From Pachysolen tannophilus NRRL Y-2460 (taxonomy: Eukaryota; Ascomycota; Pichiomycetes; Alaninales; Pachysolenaceae), in NCBI GenBank assembly GCA_001661245.1, contig KV454011.1, forward strand, positions 1,844,135 through 1,908,134: 64,000 nucleotides of DNA, in the 5' to 3' direction. Under the pieces are notes generated by a model. That model was not told where the DNA came from. It ran no database searches and saw nothing but the letters and a program-made list of their open reading frames with translations. Position 1 is the first letter of the stretch. Each line of letters begins with the position of its first letter. Positions 17,637 through 27,183 of this stretch are shown one piece after another. Both the position numbers and the translations under genes were made by a program.

Positions 17637-19277
17637 TTTTTCTTTTGATAATAAAATTCTTTCCTTCACTTCATCAATTCCCAATAGAGAAATCAATACT
17701 GGTAATTTAATACCAGAAATTGAACCACATAAACCAAATCTTAATGTTTCAAAAATAATTTTTTTATTTTGCAAATTTAATTCTTCATAAATACTGTTTA
17801 TAATATCTTCAATTGTGTATTGTTTAATGTCATAATTTTCCAATTTTTCCAAAAAACTGTCCATTATCTTGATAACTATTTTTGAATCATGTTCTTTTAA
17901 AAATTTTACAGCAATTTCATTATCAAGATTTGGTTTTGAAAATAAATAATGATACTTAAAACTTGCTAATTCATTCAATGTTGTTAAACTTGATCCGATT
18001 TTAGTTAAGATTTCCAAAATATAATTCTTATCAATGGTTTTATCATTATCAAATAATTGTGAAATTTTTTCAATCGCTTTTTCTTTAAAAAATTCATCAT
18101 TTTCTAAATTATTGCTTAAATAATATTTATTGAAATAATCCAATTTTTTAAAATCAACTTTTGTATTACCCTTTGTCAAATTATCAATTGAAAAAATGTT
18201 TTCCAATTCTTGTAATTTGTAAAGTTCCTTATAAGTTTTCCCCTGTTCTTCTCTCTTTGGTGCCCATCCAAATAAAACTGAAAAATTTATAATAGCTTCA
18301 ATTAAATACCCCTTTTTCCTTAAAGACATAATATCAATATCACCTGCTCTTTTACTTAATTTCTTATCACCTTCAATTGATGTTAAAAGTGGGATATGTA
18401 CAAAGTGAGGTGGTGTCCAACCAAAACTTTTATATAATGCAATATGTTTTGGTGTCGATGGCATCCATTCTTCACCTCTAATAACATGAGTAATTTCCAT
18501 TAAATGATCATCAACAATATTAGCAAAATGATAAGTGGGTAGCCCATCTGATTTGAATAAAATTGGATCATCATACCTAACGTCGTTTACATTGATTTGA
18601 GGTTGAAGATTGATCTTGCCATGTAATAAATCCACAAATGGCTCATATTTTTCAGGAGACTTGAATCTAACTGTAAATTCCTCACCATTAGCAGCTTTTG
18701 AAAAAGATTCATCTGGAGTATAATGATGTAAACAATGCCTATCATATGAAACAGTAGTAGGCGGTTTCAACATCTTTGCAGAATTTTTCAAATTAATCAA
18801 TCTTTCCTTCTTACAAAAACATCTATAAGCTTTTCCTTCCAATAATAGCTGCTGAATATATTTCAAATAAATCTCTTTTCTTTCACTTTGTCTATAAGGC
18901 GAAAATTCCCCACCAATCTCAGGTCCTTCGTCATAAGTAATCCCCAACCATCTCAATGTATCATATATACTCTGTTCAGAGTTGGGCACTAATCTATTTT
19001 GATCTGTATCTTCCAATCTCAAAATAAATTTCCCCTTAGTAGCCCTAGCTAACAAATAATTATATAAACAAGTTCTCAAAGAGCCAAGGTGCAAGAATCC
19101 AGTAGGAGATGGAGCAAATCTTGTTCTCGCCGGATAATCTGGTTGAATTGAACTTAAAATACTTCCATGTGCATTGTTATTTTTTGAAGGCAAATTCAAT
19201 GATTTCTTCTTTTTGATCTTCAAATTGGATAGAACAGTAGATGAATAACACCTTCTGGGTATCACCTTAACAATCAT
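17631..19277 (-). CDS. MSE1: Mitochondrial glutamyl-tRNA synthetase
   Basis: Charges mitochondrial tRNA(Glu), and in yeast also tRNA(Gln) for later amidation, in the matrix. After a presequence (MIVKVIPRRCYSSTV..) comes the class I signature FAPSPTGFLHLGSLRT (HIGH box as HLGS), LRLEDTDQNR, VIRGEEWMPSTPKH, and KLSKRAGDI (KMSKS box). An all-helical anticodon-binding C-terminus follows. 548 aa from ATG 19277 (S. cerevisiae 536); the open frame begins at a GTG three codons earlier. It runs convergent to OPI10 with a 6-bp overlap: the palindrome TTATAA at 17631-17636 gives both genes their stop codon. Confidence 0.96.
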   Translation of the reverse strand: MIVKVIPRRCYSSTVLSNLKIKKKKSLNLPSKNNNAHGSILSSIQPDYPARTRFAPSPTGFLHLGSLRTCLYNYLLARATKGKFILRLEDTDQNRLVPNSEQSIYDTLRWLGITYDEGPEIGGEFSPYRQSERKEIYLKYIQQLLLEGKAYRCFCKKERLINLKNSAKMLKPPTTVSYDRHCLHHYTPDESFSKAANGEEFTVRFKSPEKYEPFVDLLHGKINLQPQINVNDVRYDDPILFKSDGLPTYHFANIVDDHLMEITHVIRGEEWMPSTPKHIALYKSFGWTPPHFVHIPLLTSIEGDKKLSKRAGDIDIMSLRKKGYLIEAIINFSVLFGWAPKREEQGKTYKELYKLQELENIFSIDNLTKGNTKVDFKKLDYFNKYYLSNNLENDEFFKEKAIEKISQLFDNDKTIDKNYILEILTKIGSSLTTLNELASFKYHYLFSKPNLDNEIAVKFLKEHDSKIVIKIMDSFLEKLENYDIKQYTIEDIINSIYEELNLQNKKIIFETLRFGLCGSISGIKLPVLISLLGIDEVKERILLSKEKL

Positions 19278-19490
19278 TCTCGTCACTAAAGAGTGTATTG
19301 TATAATTCCCGTTTTCTTGTTCTTGATATTTGTATTATTACTATGTAAATTCTTTTAAGACACTAATAAATTTTTTTGTTCATATATATATAAAAAAATT
19401 TTTTTAACAGATTTCTAAATCATTTTAAATGAAGACATATTTAAATAAAAGAAAATTGTTTTTGAAACACATAGCGGTAAATTAAAAGTT

Positions 19491-19958
19491 ATGACGGATG
19501 TCAATAGCGGTTCATACTCTTCACCTCCTTCTTCGGGATCGTCCAATTCCAATGAACAGGTGATAGCAAGTTTACAAGTTGCAAGATTTGCAAGGTTTAA
19601 ATTAAATTTATATAAATCTTTTGAATACGACGAAGATTTTGAATATTATCCTGATTACAGCAGGCCGAAACAGCAATTACTGCAAAGAGAAATTTTCTTG
19701 AAGAATCTTAGAAATTCAGCTGCTATGGCTGCTGCTGCCAGCGACCAAAATGGTAGTTATACTGGTGTTTCTAATGGAACTGGTGATAATGGCAATAGGA
19801 TGCGAGAACGTATATATACGCCTTCAATGCCATTAGCGCAAACATCAACAGGTCAAAATTTTAGCTCAAACTTTATTCCAGACGGCAATGGAAATGGCGT
19901 CGTTAATACAGGTGGCAGATATTATGTTTCCCCTACATACAGAAAGACATTTACATGA
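19491..19958 (+). CDS. Unknown low-complexity protein
   Basis: I do not recognise this 155-aa protein. It has a Ser-rich start (SSPPSSGSSNSN), then one ordered-looking segment, ASLQVARFARFKLNLYKS followed by FEYDEDFEYYPDYSRPKQQ and LLQREIFLKNLRN (about residues 27-75). Alanine- and Gly/Asn-rich low complexity follows, with short Thr-Pro/Ser-Pro sites (YTPSMP, VSPTYRKTF) at the end. No signal peptide or membrane segment is seen. Composition and aromatic acidic motif suggest a small intrinsically disordered, possibly phosphorylated regulator. ATG 19491 is the first in frame. A T-rich 3' region follows. The ordered middle is the best search query. Confidence 0.75.
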   Translation: MTDVNSGSYSSPPSSGSSNSNEQVIASLQVARFARFKLNLYKSFEYDEDFEYYPDYSRPKQQLLQREIFLKNLRNSAAMAAAASDQNGSYTGVSNGTGDNGNRMRERIYTPSMPLAQTSTGQNFSSNFIPDGNGNGVVNTGGRYYVSPTYRKTFT

Positions 19959-20613
19959 TTTTGAATAATTTTTTTTTTTTTTTTTACTCTGTTTGCATTA
20001 TTAGTTGTTTATTCATGTTGCCAACTGGTCTGTTTGCTCATATTGATCTCAATATGGTTTTGTGGTTTTAATATCATTCATATCATTTATTTCTTGGGAA
20101 TGGGAAATTGTTGTGTTTTTTTTCTTTTTTGTTTTATTTTATTTTATTTTGTTTTTTTTTAATTGCCAATATTGTGTGTTATATATTTTCGCCTTTTTTA
20201 TTTTATTAATGGCTTATGCTGTTGTACTCTCTTGAATGTTTTTTCTTCTTAAGATGACTTTGATGCAGAGAGTGGAATTGTTTTCTTTTAGAAAAGTATT
20301 AATGGTTGTTTCAAATGGTATTTTTGGCTTACTTTTATAGTTTTTATGATATTATCAATAGCTTAATTATTAATTAATATATATATTTTTATTACATATT
20401 TTAGAGAAAGAGAGAAAGAAAAAGATTGTATACAGCGGATCCAAAATTAATATCTGATAAGCTCATGAAAAGCAAAATGAAATTCACGAGGAAAGAAACT
20501 ATAGAAGTTTAAAATGTTTAAACATCAAGTCCAATATAAAATAAAAACATACTATGATACATTGTAGAAAAATAATAAAAAGAAAAAAAAAAAAAACAAA
20601 CACCACAAAATCC
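19959..20613. other. Convergent intergenic region, no gene seen
   Basis: These 655 bp lie between two genes that point toward each other. They contain long T runs near both ends, TTTTATTTTATTTTATT-type pentamers around 20133-20151, and an AT-rich centre. I see no coding frame, tRNA or clear hairpin. Confidence 0.7.
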
Positions 20614-22839
20614 TTAACTCATTTCTTCATCATTATCTTCATCCTGTTTAACAGCACTCTCTTCTTCTTTTTGAATTTCGCTGTTGAATTCTTTTGCACA
20701 TTCTTCTATAACTAAATTTTCAAATTCTTCTAAACTTCCTTGTATATTTAATTTGAAATTTATTATGAATTCCAAATATTTTTCAAAATTATTAAAAATT
20801 TCAATTTTCTTTAAATTTAATTCATATTTTAAATTATCATATCTTAACATAACTTGTTGTAAATTTTTATTTAAAGTTAAAAGTGATTCATTTTTTTTAA
20901 ATTTCAATATTTGTAAATCATTTTGTAAATTTTCAATTTCAATCTTTGAATTAGAAGAATCTTTTATAATTTGTTCATATAATTCGTCATAGATTAGTTT
21001 GGATGAAGATAATCTTGTTTCCAAGTTTTCAAAATCTTCTTGTTTTTCATTTATTTGTTCTTGTAATAAGTCTAACGATTCTTGTAATTTAATAGTTTCA
21101 TCTTGTAATTTATGCATATTACTTATTATTAAATTTTTAAATTTAATTAAATTGGATCTTATTTCATTCTTTTTTAATTCAGGTATCATTTGATCTGGTT
21201 TTAATCCCAATTTATTATCATTTAACAAATCACTGTTAAAAGAGTTAATTTCAAAATTGAATTGAAATTGCTCTTCTCCTTCAAGTTCAATAGCACTTAT
21301 TATCTTATAAATATTTGAATTATAACTGTTAATAACTGTTTCTAAAGAGTTAAACAAATCATGTAAACTAATTTCTTTATCTTTAACAATTTTATTTAAA
21401 GTATCAATTTTAAGGTTTAAATTTTCTAAAAAATTTGAAAGTTTCTCCTTTTCTTTATAAAGATTTTCCACTGAATTAACTGTGAATCCTAATTTTTCAA
21501 AAATTTCATAAATTTTACCCTTTTCTATATTACAATTTTTTAATTTTAATTCATTTTCTTCAATATTTTCTCTAATATTTTGTAAAATTGAATCCCATCT
21601 AGATTTACTATTTTCCAATTTATTTATATAATCTTGAAATTTGGAGATATCATCTTTTAAAATTTTTGATTTATTTAAAGAATTTAAAACAACTTCATTT
21701 TGAACTAAAAATTTATTTAATTCTTGTTCTAAATCTGAATTTTCAATTTTTAAATTATCAATTTTGTTTAAATTTTTTTGATTGTAAATATCATAATTTT
21801 TTTCCATTTCCAGATAATATTCAGAATAATCATCTTCATTATTCAAAAAAGCTTTGTAAGATTTCAAGATATAAGGAATAAATAATTTCTCAACAATATC
21901 TTCTTGATCTTCAACAAGATCATCTTCTTCACCGTTTTCTTGAACTTCCTTGTTATATGAAGAAGAAGAAGAAGAAGAAGAGGAAGGAGGTTTGGATAAG
22001 TCAAATTCTTCACTATCATCCAATTTCATCAACATCAAATTTAATTGAATCATCCAATGTAACATTCCCAAGAAAGTGGGCCAATTTTGACCTCCAACTG
22101 CACTTATCTGTGATTTGTTTATTGAATCTAGATAAGGGTATTTTATCGTTTTCAACAAGAAATAAACTTCTTGTTCTATAGATTTGTTAAATTTATAACC
22201 TGGATCTATTTTTTTATATAACCATTGGAAAATTAATACAAAATCTTTTTGTGTTGGTTGTCGTAAAGTCTTATTTGTCAAAGGATGTTTCATTTCAATT
22301 TCAAACAAATTTTTAAAAGTTAAAAAATCCATAATCTCTTGTTGAATTGTCAATTGATAATTTTTGTCCCTTAAAGGCCTCGGATCTTTTGTAGAAACAA
22401 GTTGAGAACCTCCATACATCGACAATCGATTCGAGCCCTGTTGCTGATTAGGCACCATCGACTTCCTCGAACCGTTGCTGCTATATCTCGGCTGGTATAA
22501 ATGATAATCGTTGTTATTCGCACTAGCGCCCATTGAAGAAGACCTTCTATGACTAATAGTACCACTAGAAGCACCACTTGTTGTTGTTGTTGTTGTTGTT
22601 GCCTGTCCCAAGTTTAAAACCTTTGGCTGCAATGACTGTCTTTTCAAAGATGAAGGCCTACCATTCGAACTCGACCTTTTTAAACCATTGCTGTTACTAT
22701 TATTATTATTATTATTATTATTGTACTGAGACATATTTGAAACCTGTTGCGGATCAAGTGAGGATAATATATTACTATTAATCATATTACTGGACTTTCT
22801 TCGATTACTTCTATCACGATTGTAATTATTCCCACTCAT
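20614..22839 (-). CDS. NDC80: Kinetochore protein Ndc80
   Basis: Ndc80 with Nuf2, Spc24 and Spc25 is the main microtubule-binding complex of the outer kinetochore. A basic, Ser/Asn-rich N-terminal tail (about residues 1-150, with RRKSS- and RRSSS-type Aurora B sites) leads into the calponin-homology domain DPRPLRDKNYQLTIQQEIMD..KDFVLIFQWLYKKIDPGY..PTFLGMLHWMIQLNL. A long coiled coil then runs to the acidic C-terminus. 741 aa compares with 691 in S. cerevisiae. ATG 22839 is the first codon in frame. The shared promoter with the NECAP-like gene has a forkhead-type site. Confidence 0.96.
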   Translation of the reverse strand: MSGNNYNRDRSNRRKSSNMINSNILSSLDPQQVSNMSQYNNNNNNNNSNSNGLKRSSSNGRPSSLKRQSLQPKVLNLGQATTTTTTTSGASSGTISHRRSSSMGASANNNDYHLYQPRYSSNGSRKSMVPNQQQGSNRLSMYGGSQLVSTKDPRPLRDKNYQLTIQQEIMDFLTFKNLFEIEMKHPLTNKTLRQPTQKDFVLIFQWLYKKIDPGYKFNKSIEQEVYFLLKTIKYPYLDSINKSQISAVGGQNWPTFLGMLHWMIQLNLMLMKLDDSEEFDLSKPPSSSSSSSSSYNKEVQENGEEDDLVEDQEDIVEKLFIPYILKSYKAFLNNEDDYSEYYLEMEKNYDIYNQKNLNKIDNLKIENSDLEQELNKFLVQNEVVLNSLNKSKILKDDISKFQDYINKLENSKSRWDSILQNIRENIEENELKLKNCNIEKGKIYEIFEKLGFTVNSVENLYKEKEKLSNFLENLNLKIDTLNKIVKDKEISLHDLFNSLETVINSYNSNIYKIISAIELEGEEQFQFNFEINSFNSDLLNDNKLGLKPDQMIPELKKNEIRSNLIKFKNLIISNMHKLQDETIKLQESLDLLQEQINEKQEDFENLETRLSSSKLIYDELYEQIIKDSSNSKIEIENLQNDLQILKFKKNESLLTLNKNLQQVMLRYDNLKYELNLKKIEIFNNFEKYLEFIINFKLNIQGSLEEFENLVIEECAKEFNSEIQKEEESAVKQDEDNDEEMS

Positions 22840-23269
22840 GACTCAATCCAGAAAAATTAAGAAAAAAAAACAATCTTCAACCCCTTTAACTTGATTGTTA
22901 TATCCAACTCAATTATTAAATATACATATATATATTTAATTAAACATATATTATTATAATTATTATAATATAAACAAGCCTTTTTTTGTTTACATTTTTA
23001 AAAAAAAAAAATCGTGTTTCCGTCCACAACAAAAAAAAAGTTTTTGTTCCGTTTTCGGTCATTTTGTTTAGCGCTAGCACGACCTATTTGTTATATATTA
23101 AATTTGATGCAGATGGATTGTTAATTGGCGGCGGGCGGCGGTAAGTGGGTAAGTTCTTTTGTGGTTTTACAATATTGTAAAAGAGGGTTTATGATATAAA
23201 TGTACAAGTTTTGACAATAGCGGTTGAGATTGAAAGCTGAGAATCGAGTTTGCAGGTTTTTATTTTAGG
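22840..23269. promoter_or_regulatory. Divergent promoter NDC80 / NECAP-like gene
   Basis: No gene in 430 bp. TTGTTTAC at 22986-22993 matches the forkhead consensus (GTAAACAA on the other strand), which would fit cell-cycle control of NDC80. A GC-rich island GGCGGCGGGCGGCGG at about 23128-23142 is unusual for the region. AGCGGTTGAGATT at 23219-23231 is repeated exactly at 49580-49592 upstream of another gene. Confidence 0.5.
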
Positions 23270-24352
23270 ATGGATAGGATGGATAATATAGATAATATAG
23301 ATAATATGGATAATATGGATAGTGCGAGGTTAACTGATGATGATAAATTAGAGAGTGTATTATTTGAGACTTCAGGGGTGTCGGTGTACAAGATTCCTCC
23401 TCCAACTATAAAGAAGGAAGGTCTGGATGGAGATATTTATGAGGAACATAATGTTTATAGTTGGAAATTGGATAAGAAGAATTTGGTGTTTACTGGGAGG
23501 TTGAAGATGACTGAAATTGAGATATTGAGTGATGATGAGGAAGAAGAAGAAGAAGAAGAAGATGATGATGAGGAGGAGGAGGAGGAGGAGGAAAAAGAGG
23601 AAAAAGATGAAGGTGGTACTGAGAGTTGTGAACCATCTGAACAACATCAACAACAACAACAGAACCAAGTTCAGAAGGATAAGTTAAAGAGAGATCCACC
23701 GGATTTTCTTAAATTAAGATTGGATTTGATAAATTTCCACGATAATGGGAAATGGATTAGTTTCAATTACCGGGATCTAGCAAGAACAAAACCAATAAAT
23801 AAATCAGTTAAACCATATTATAATATCCAGCCAGTTAAGGATAGTCTCAATTTGTATTTAATGATTGTTGATGACGAGAAAGGGAATAAAATTGGATTAG
23901 GTTTGAAATTCCCAAATAGATACGAATCTTCGAGTTTCCATACAATTTTAAATCTATATTTAAAACATTTATCACAATATGAAGTTTACTCTATGCTGAA
24001 CTCGGATAATGTCACTGGTACTAATGAAAGTGCTAGTACTGCCGATGGAAGTAACAGAAATCATGATGGTCTTTTAAATGCTGTTTCGGGACTAAATATC
24101 ATGGGAGAAGGAAATGGTCACAAGAGCAGAATTTTCGTGAGAGAAATTTCCGATGATAGTGATGAGGATGATGATAGCGAAAATAATGGTAAGAACGCTA
24201 AAACCCAAGCTAATGGCCTTAATCACGCCAAAAGTACTAGTGGTGCCAGTGGGAAGCGTTACAACAATAATAGCATCATCGAAGAAGATGAAGATGAAGA
24301 TGATGACAGTGATGACGATAGTGATGACAATTTCGGAGATTTTATCGGTTAA
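23270..24352 (+). CDS. NECAP-like clathrin-coat associated protein
   Basis: The fold signature of NECAP (adaptin-ear-binding coat-associated protein) is visible: LESVLFETSGVSVYKIPPPT (about residues 27-46), then VYSWKLDKKNLVFTGRLKMTE, and after an acidic insert YLMIVDDEKGNKIGLGLKFPNRYESSSFHTIL. These match the beta-strands of the NECAP PH-like domain (ESVLF..VYKIPP..WKLD..WTGRL..GIGF..FDF). NECAPs bind AP-2 and clathrin in endocytosis. The protein is 360 aa, longer because of two acidic low-complexity blocks (about residues 86-125 and 300-360). A 9-nt repeat encodes MDNIDNIDN near the start. A similar protein is not, to my knowledge, annotated in S. cerevisiae. Confidence 0.72.
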   Translation: MDRMDNIDNIDNMDNMDSARLTDDDKLESVLFETSGVSVYKIPPPTIKKEGLDGDIYEEHNVYSWKLDKKNLVFTGRLKMTEIEILSDDEEEEEEEEDDDEEEEEEEEKEEKDEGGTESCEPSEQHQQQQQNQVQKDKLKRDPPDFLKLRLDLINFHDNGKWISFNYRDLARTKPINKSVKPYYNIQPVKDSLNLYLMIVDDEKGNKIGLGLKFPNRYESSSFHTILNLYLKHLSQYEVYSMLNSDNVTGTNESASTADGSNRNHDGLLNAVSGLNIMGEGNGHKSRIFVREISDDSDEDDDSENNGKNAKTQANGLNHAKSTSGASGKRYNNNSIIEEDEDEDDDSDDDSDDNFGDFIG

Positions 24353-24585
24353 GGGGAACTTTCTATATTTTTGGCGTTGTATAAATTGTATATATATTTA
24401 TATATATATATTTATCTATTTATATATAAACTCTACGGGATTGATTTGGTACAAAAACATAAAACAAATTATTGGAATATTTTTTATATATATGTTTATT
24501 AATATGCATTTCTAAAAAGAACAACTTAAAAAAGAAAAAAAGAATATAATTATTTATGTAACAATCCAACCAACAGTAGGAATCC
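24353..24585. other. Short convergent intergenic region
   Basis: AT-rich 3' regions of the NECAP-like gene and MDL2, with TA runs at about 24386-24430. Nothing else is seen. Confidence 0.6.
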
Positions 24586-27183
24586 CTAATGATTTGTATT
24601 ATTTTCCCTTGTTCCAACATTAACTTTTTTATCGTGACCACTATTATCATTGTCCCCACCATTTATGACTGCTTTTCCCACGTGAATTTTCTCATCGTGG
24701 GTATGAATTGGATGATCTTTTAACAGTTGATGTTTTAAAATCAGTTCATTAACAATGACTTCTTCTTCTTCATCTATTATATCTTCAAATATTTCATTTT
24801 CGCTGGAATCATGAAGTTTGCTAGTATCTTTTTTTGGCTTTTCATTTGAAGGAGAAGTATTTTCAACATATTTCTCCTCTCCTTTCAAAAATTCTTCATT
24901 TGGATCTTCTTTCTTTGAATCTCTCTCCTTAGTCTTGTCATCAAATTTTTCCTCATTCATCAACCTGTACAACAGAGAATGCTTGTTGAAATATAATTCC
25001 TTAAACTTACCGTACTCCACCAATTTACCATCATATCCCAATACCAATACATAATCCGCCCTTTCAATAGTAGATAATCTATGTGCAATTGAAATTGTAG
25101 TCATACTATGATCTTTCATTAAACTAGCCAAAGTGTTATTTACCGCAGTTTCAGATTTAGAATCCAAGGCAGATGTTGCCTCATCCAATACCAAAATTGC
25201 TGGCTTCTTTAACAATGCACGTGCAATGGCAATTCTTTGCTTCTGACCACCAGATAATAACGATCCACGAGGACCAATATTTGTCATATATTTATCTGGG
25301 AATCTATCAATAAATTCATGACAATTTGCTTTGGTAGCAATACTCATCATTTCCTCATCACTAACATGAATGTGTCTTGGAATACCATACTTGATATTAT
25401 CTGCAATAGTACCTGACATCAATACAGGTTCTTGCTGAACAATACTAATAATCTTGGAACGTAACGAATGGACACTGTAACGTGTTATATCTTCACCATC
25501 AATAAGGATCCTTCCACTTTGAGGATTGTAAAATCTCAATAATAAAGATGCGATTGTTGATTTACCTCTTCCAGAAGGTCCAACAATACATACGTTTGAA
25601 CCACTTTTGATTTTAAATGAGATTTCATCAAATATCTTATTATTTGGTCTTGTTGGGTATGCAAATGTAACTTTATCAAATATAATTTCACCTTTTGAAT
25701 AATCAATTTTATCACCAAGACTAAGTTTAATTGAAGGTTCTCTGTCCAATAATTCAAAAAGTCTTGAAGATGCACCAGCACCTTTCATTAATTCTGAATA
25801 AAAATTGGCCAATCCAAATACAGCACTTCCTGCATACTCTGTATATAACATATATGCTGTCAAATCACCAACGGTCATTACACCGTTCATGACCAAATGT
25901 GTTCCAAAACCTAAAGTAAGCAAAAAAGTGACATTACCAATTATACCTGTGGATGCAAAAAATGTAGCATTTGTTAATGCTTCAGTATAACCAATCTTGT
26001 ATACATTTTTAATTTGTCCACAATATCTATGTAATTCTTTAGGTTGAGAAGTAAAAGATTGAATAGTTTTGATAGAATTCAATTGTTCTTCGGCAATTTT
26101 AGTTAAAGAACCTGTTGCCTGTTGTAAATTTCTAGAAATTTGTCTAACTTTTCTACCATAAATATAAGATCCCCATATTAAAGGAGGAGCAAATGCCAAG
26201 ATGATTAATGAAAGCTTAACAGAAAGTAACAACATCATACTGATACCACTAACACCCACTATAGTATGTTTGATACCATCGGAAAGATTTTGAGTTATAG
26301 ACCGAGACACCACATATGCATCACCAGATAATCTAGAGATTAAATCACCAACTTTATTTACATCATAAAATTCCATATCCTGTGATAAAGTCTTTTTCAT
26401 AATTTTTGCTCTCAATCTTGCAACTAATTTTTCTCCCAATACCCTTAATATTATGATTCTTCCAAAAGTGGCAGCTGTGGAAATTAATAAGAGTCCAGCC
26501 ATTATAAATAAAAATGGAGTTAGACCAAATCCAAACAATTGTATACTCTCTAAATCTTTAAAATTTTTAGTAGCATCAAAGATCTCACCAGTAACTTTTG
26601 GTAATGCCATCACAATGGCTGCACTTAAAAATAAAAGAACAATAGCTGCAGAAAATAACTTTACATCTCTCTTAGCTAATTTAAGCAATCTTAATACTTC
26701 AGATAATCCTGATTTCTGGGCTTCTTCCAGGTTTCTTAAAATTTCCAACTCCTCTTGTTTTTTTTCATACTTCAAATCTTTTTCTTTCTGACTGCTATTA
26801 TCATTTTCACTTGTCTTTGTTGTATCTTGATCTTTATCCTTATGTACATCATTTAAAAAATCTTTATGATCTCTATCTCTAACAACAGCCTTATTAGATA
26901 TTGATTTGGAGAAAAACCGATAATGTATTAAATTGCAACTACCATTATTCACATGTATTAGCGTCTTGTTTAACAACCCTGACAAAAACCTAGTACCTCC
27001 ATTTCCCTTTGATATCAATACATTGCCCACAAGACCACGACTCGAGGTCGGCACTATGAAATTTCTATATTGTATATAATCACTGGGTATTTTTTTCTGA
27101 AATGATTTTGAAATTGTTGACGGAGCCAAACTTAAGCCATGCCTATGGACCCATAGCTGGGGTTTGAAAAAACAAGACATCAT
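24586..27183 (-). CDS. MDL2: Mitochondrial inner-membrane half ABC transporter Mdl2
   Basis: An ABCB10-type half transporter of the inner mitochondrial membrane. A long N-terminal region (about 1-170) has a presequence and charged linker. The six-helix membrane domain includes MKKTLSQDMEFYDVNKVGDLISRLSGD. The nucleotide-binding domain follows, with Walker A GPSGRGKST (about residue 534), VQQEPVLMSGTI, signature LLSGGQKQRIAIARALLKK and Walker B ILVLDEATSALD. Arg inside Walker A (GRGKS) and the long acidic C-terminal tail fit Mdl2 rather than Mdl1, as I remember those sequences. 865 aa against 773 in S. cerevisiae Mdl2. ATG ATG at 27183/27180; the first was taken. Confidence 0.85.
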   Translation of the reverse strand: MMSCFFKPQLWVHRHGLSLAPSTISKSFQKKIPSDYIQYRNFIVPTSSRGLVGNVLISKGNGGTRFLSGLLNKTLIHVNNGSCNLIHYRFFSKSISNKAVVRDRDHKDFLNDVHKDKDQDTTKTSENDNSSQKEKDLKYEKKQEELEILRNLEEAQKSGLSEVLRLLKLAKRDVKLFSAAIVLLFLSAAIVMALPKVTGEIFDATKNFKDLESIQLFGFGLTPFLFIMAGLLLISTAATFGRIIILRVLGEKLVARLRAKIMKKTLSQDMEFYDVNKVGDLISRLSGDAYVVSRSITQNLSDGIKHTIVGVSGISMMLLLSVKLSLIILAFAPPLIWGSYIYGRKVRQISRNLQQATGSLTKIAEEQLNSIKTIQSFTSQPKELHRYCGQIKNVYKIGYTEALTNATFFASTGIIGNVTFLLTLGFGTHLVMNGVMTVGDLTAYMLYTEYAGSAVFGLANFYSELMKGAGASSRLFELLDREPSIKLSLGDKIDYSKGEIIFDKVTFAYPTRPNNKIFDEISFKIKSGSNVCIVGPSGRGKSTIASLLLRFYNPQSGRILIDGEDITRYSVHSLRSKIISIVQQEPVLMSGTIADNIKYGIPRHIHVSDEEMMSIATKANCHEFIDRFPDKYMTNIGPRGSLLSGGQKQRIAIARALLKKPAILVLDEATSALDSKSETAVNNTLASLMKDHSMTTISIAHRLSTIERADYVLVLGYDGKLVEYGKFKELYFNKHSLLYRLMNEEKFDDKTKERDSKKEDPNEEFLKGEEKYVENTSPSNEKPKKDTSKLHDSSENEIFEDIIDEEEEVIVNELILKHQLLKDHPIHTHDEKIHVGKAVINGGDNDNSGHDKKVNVGTRENNTNH

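Noticed and set aside
23372-23699. Leu/Phe- and His-rich frames antisense to the NECAP-like gene
   Set aside because: They are shadows of the GAA/GAT-rich acidic coding sequence on the plus strand; the same applies opposite POL5, KEL3 and RRN3.
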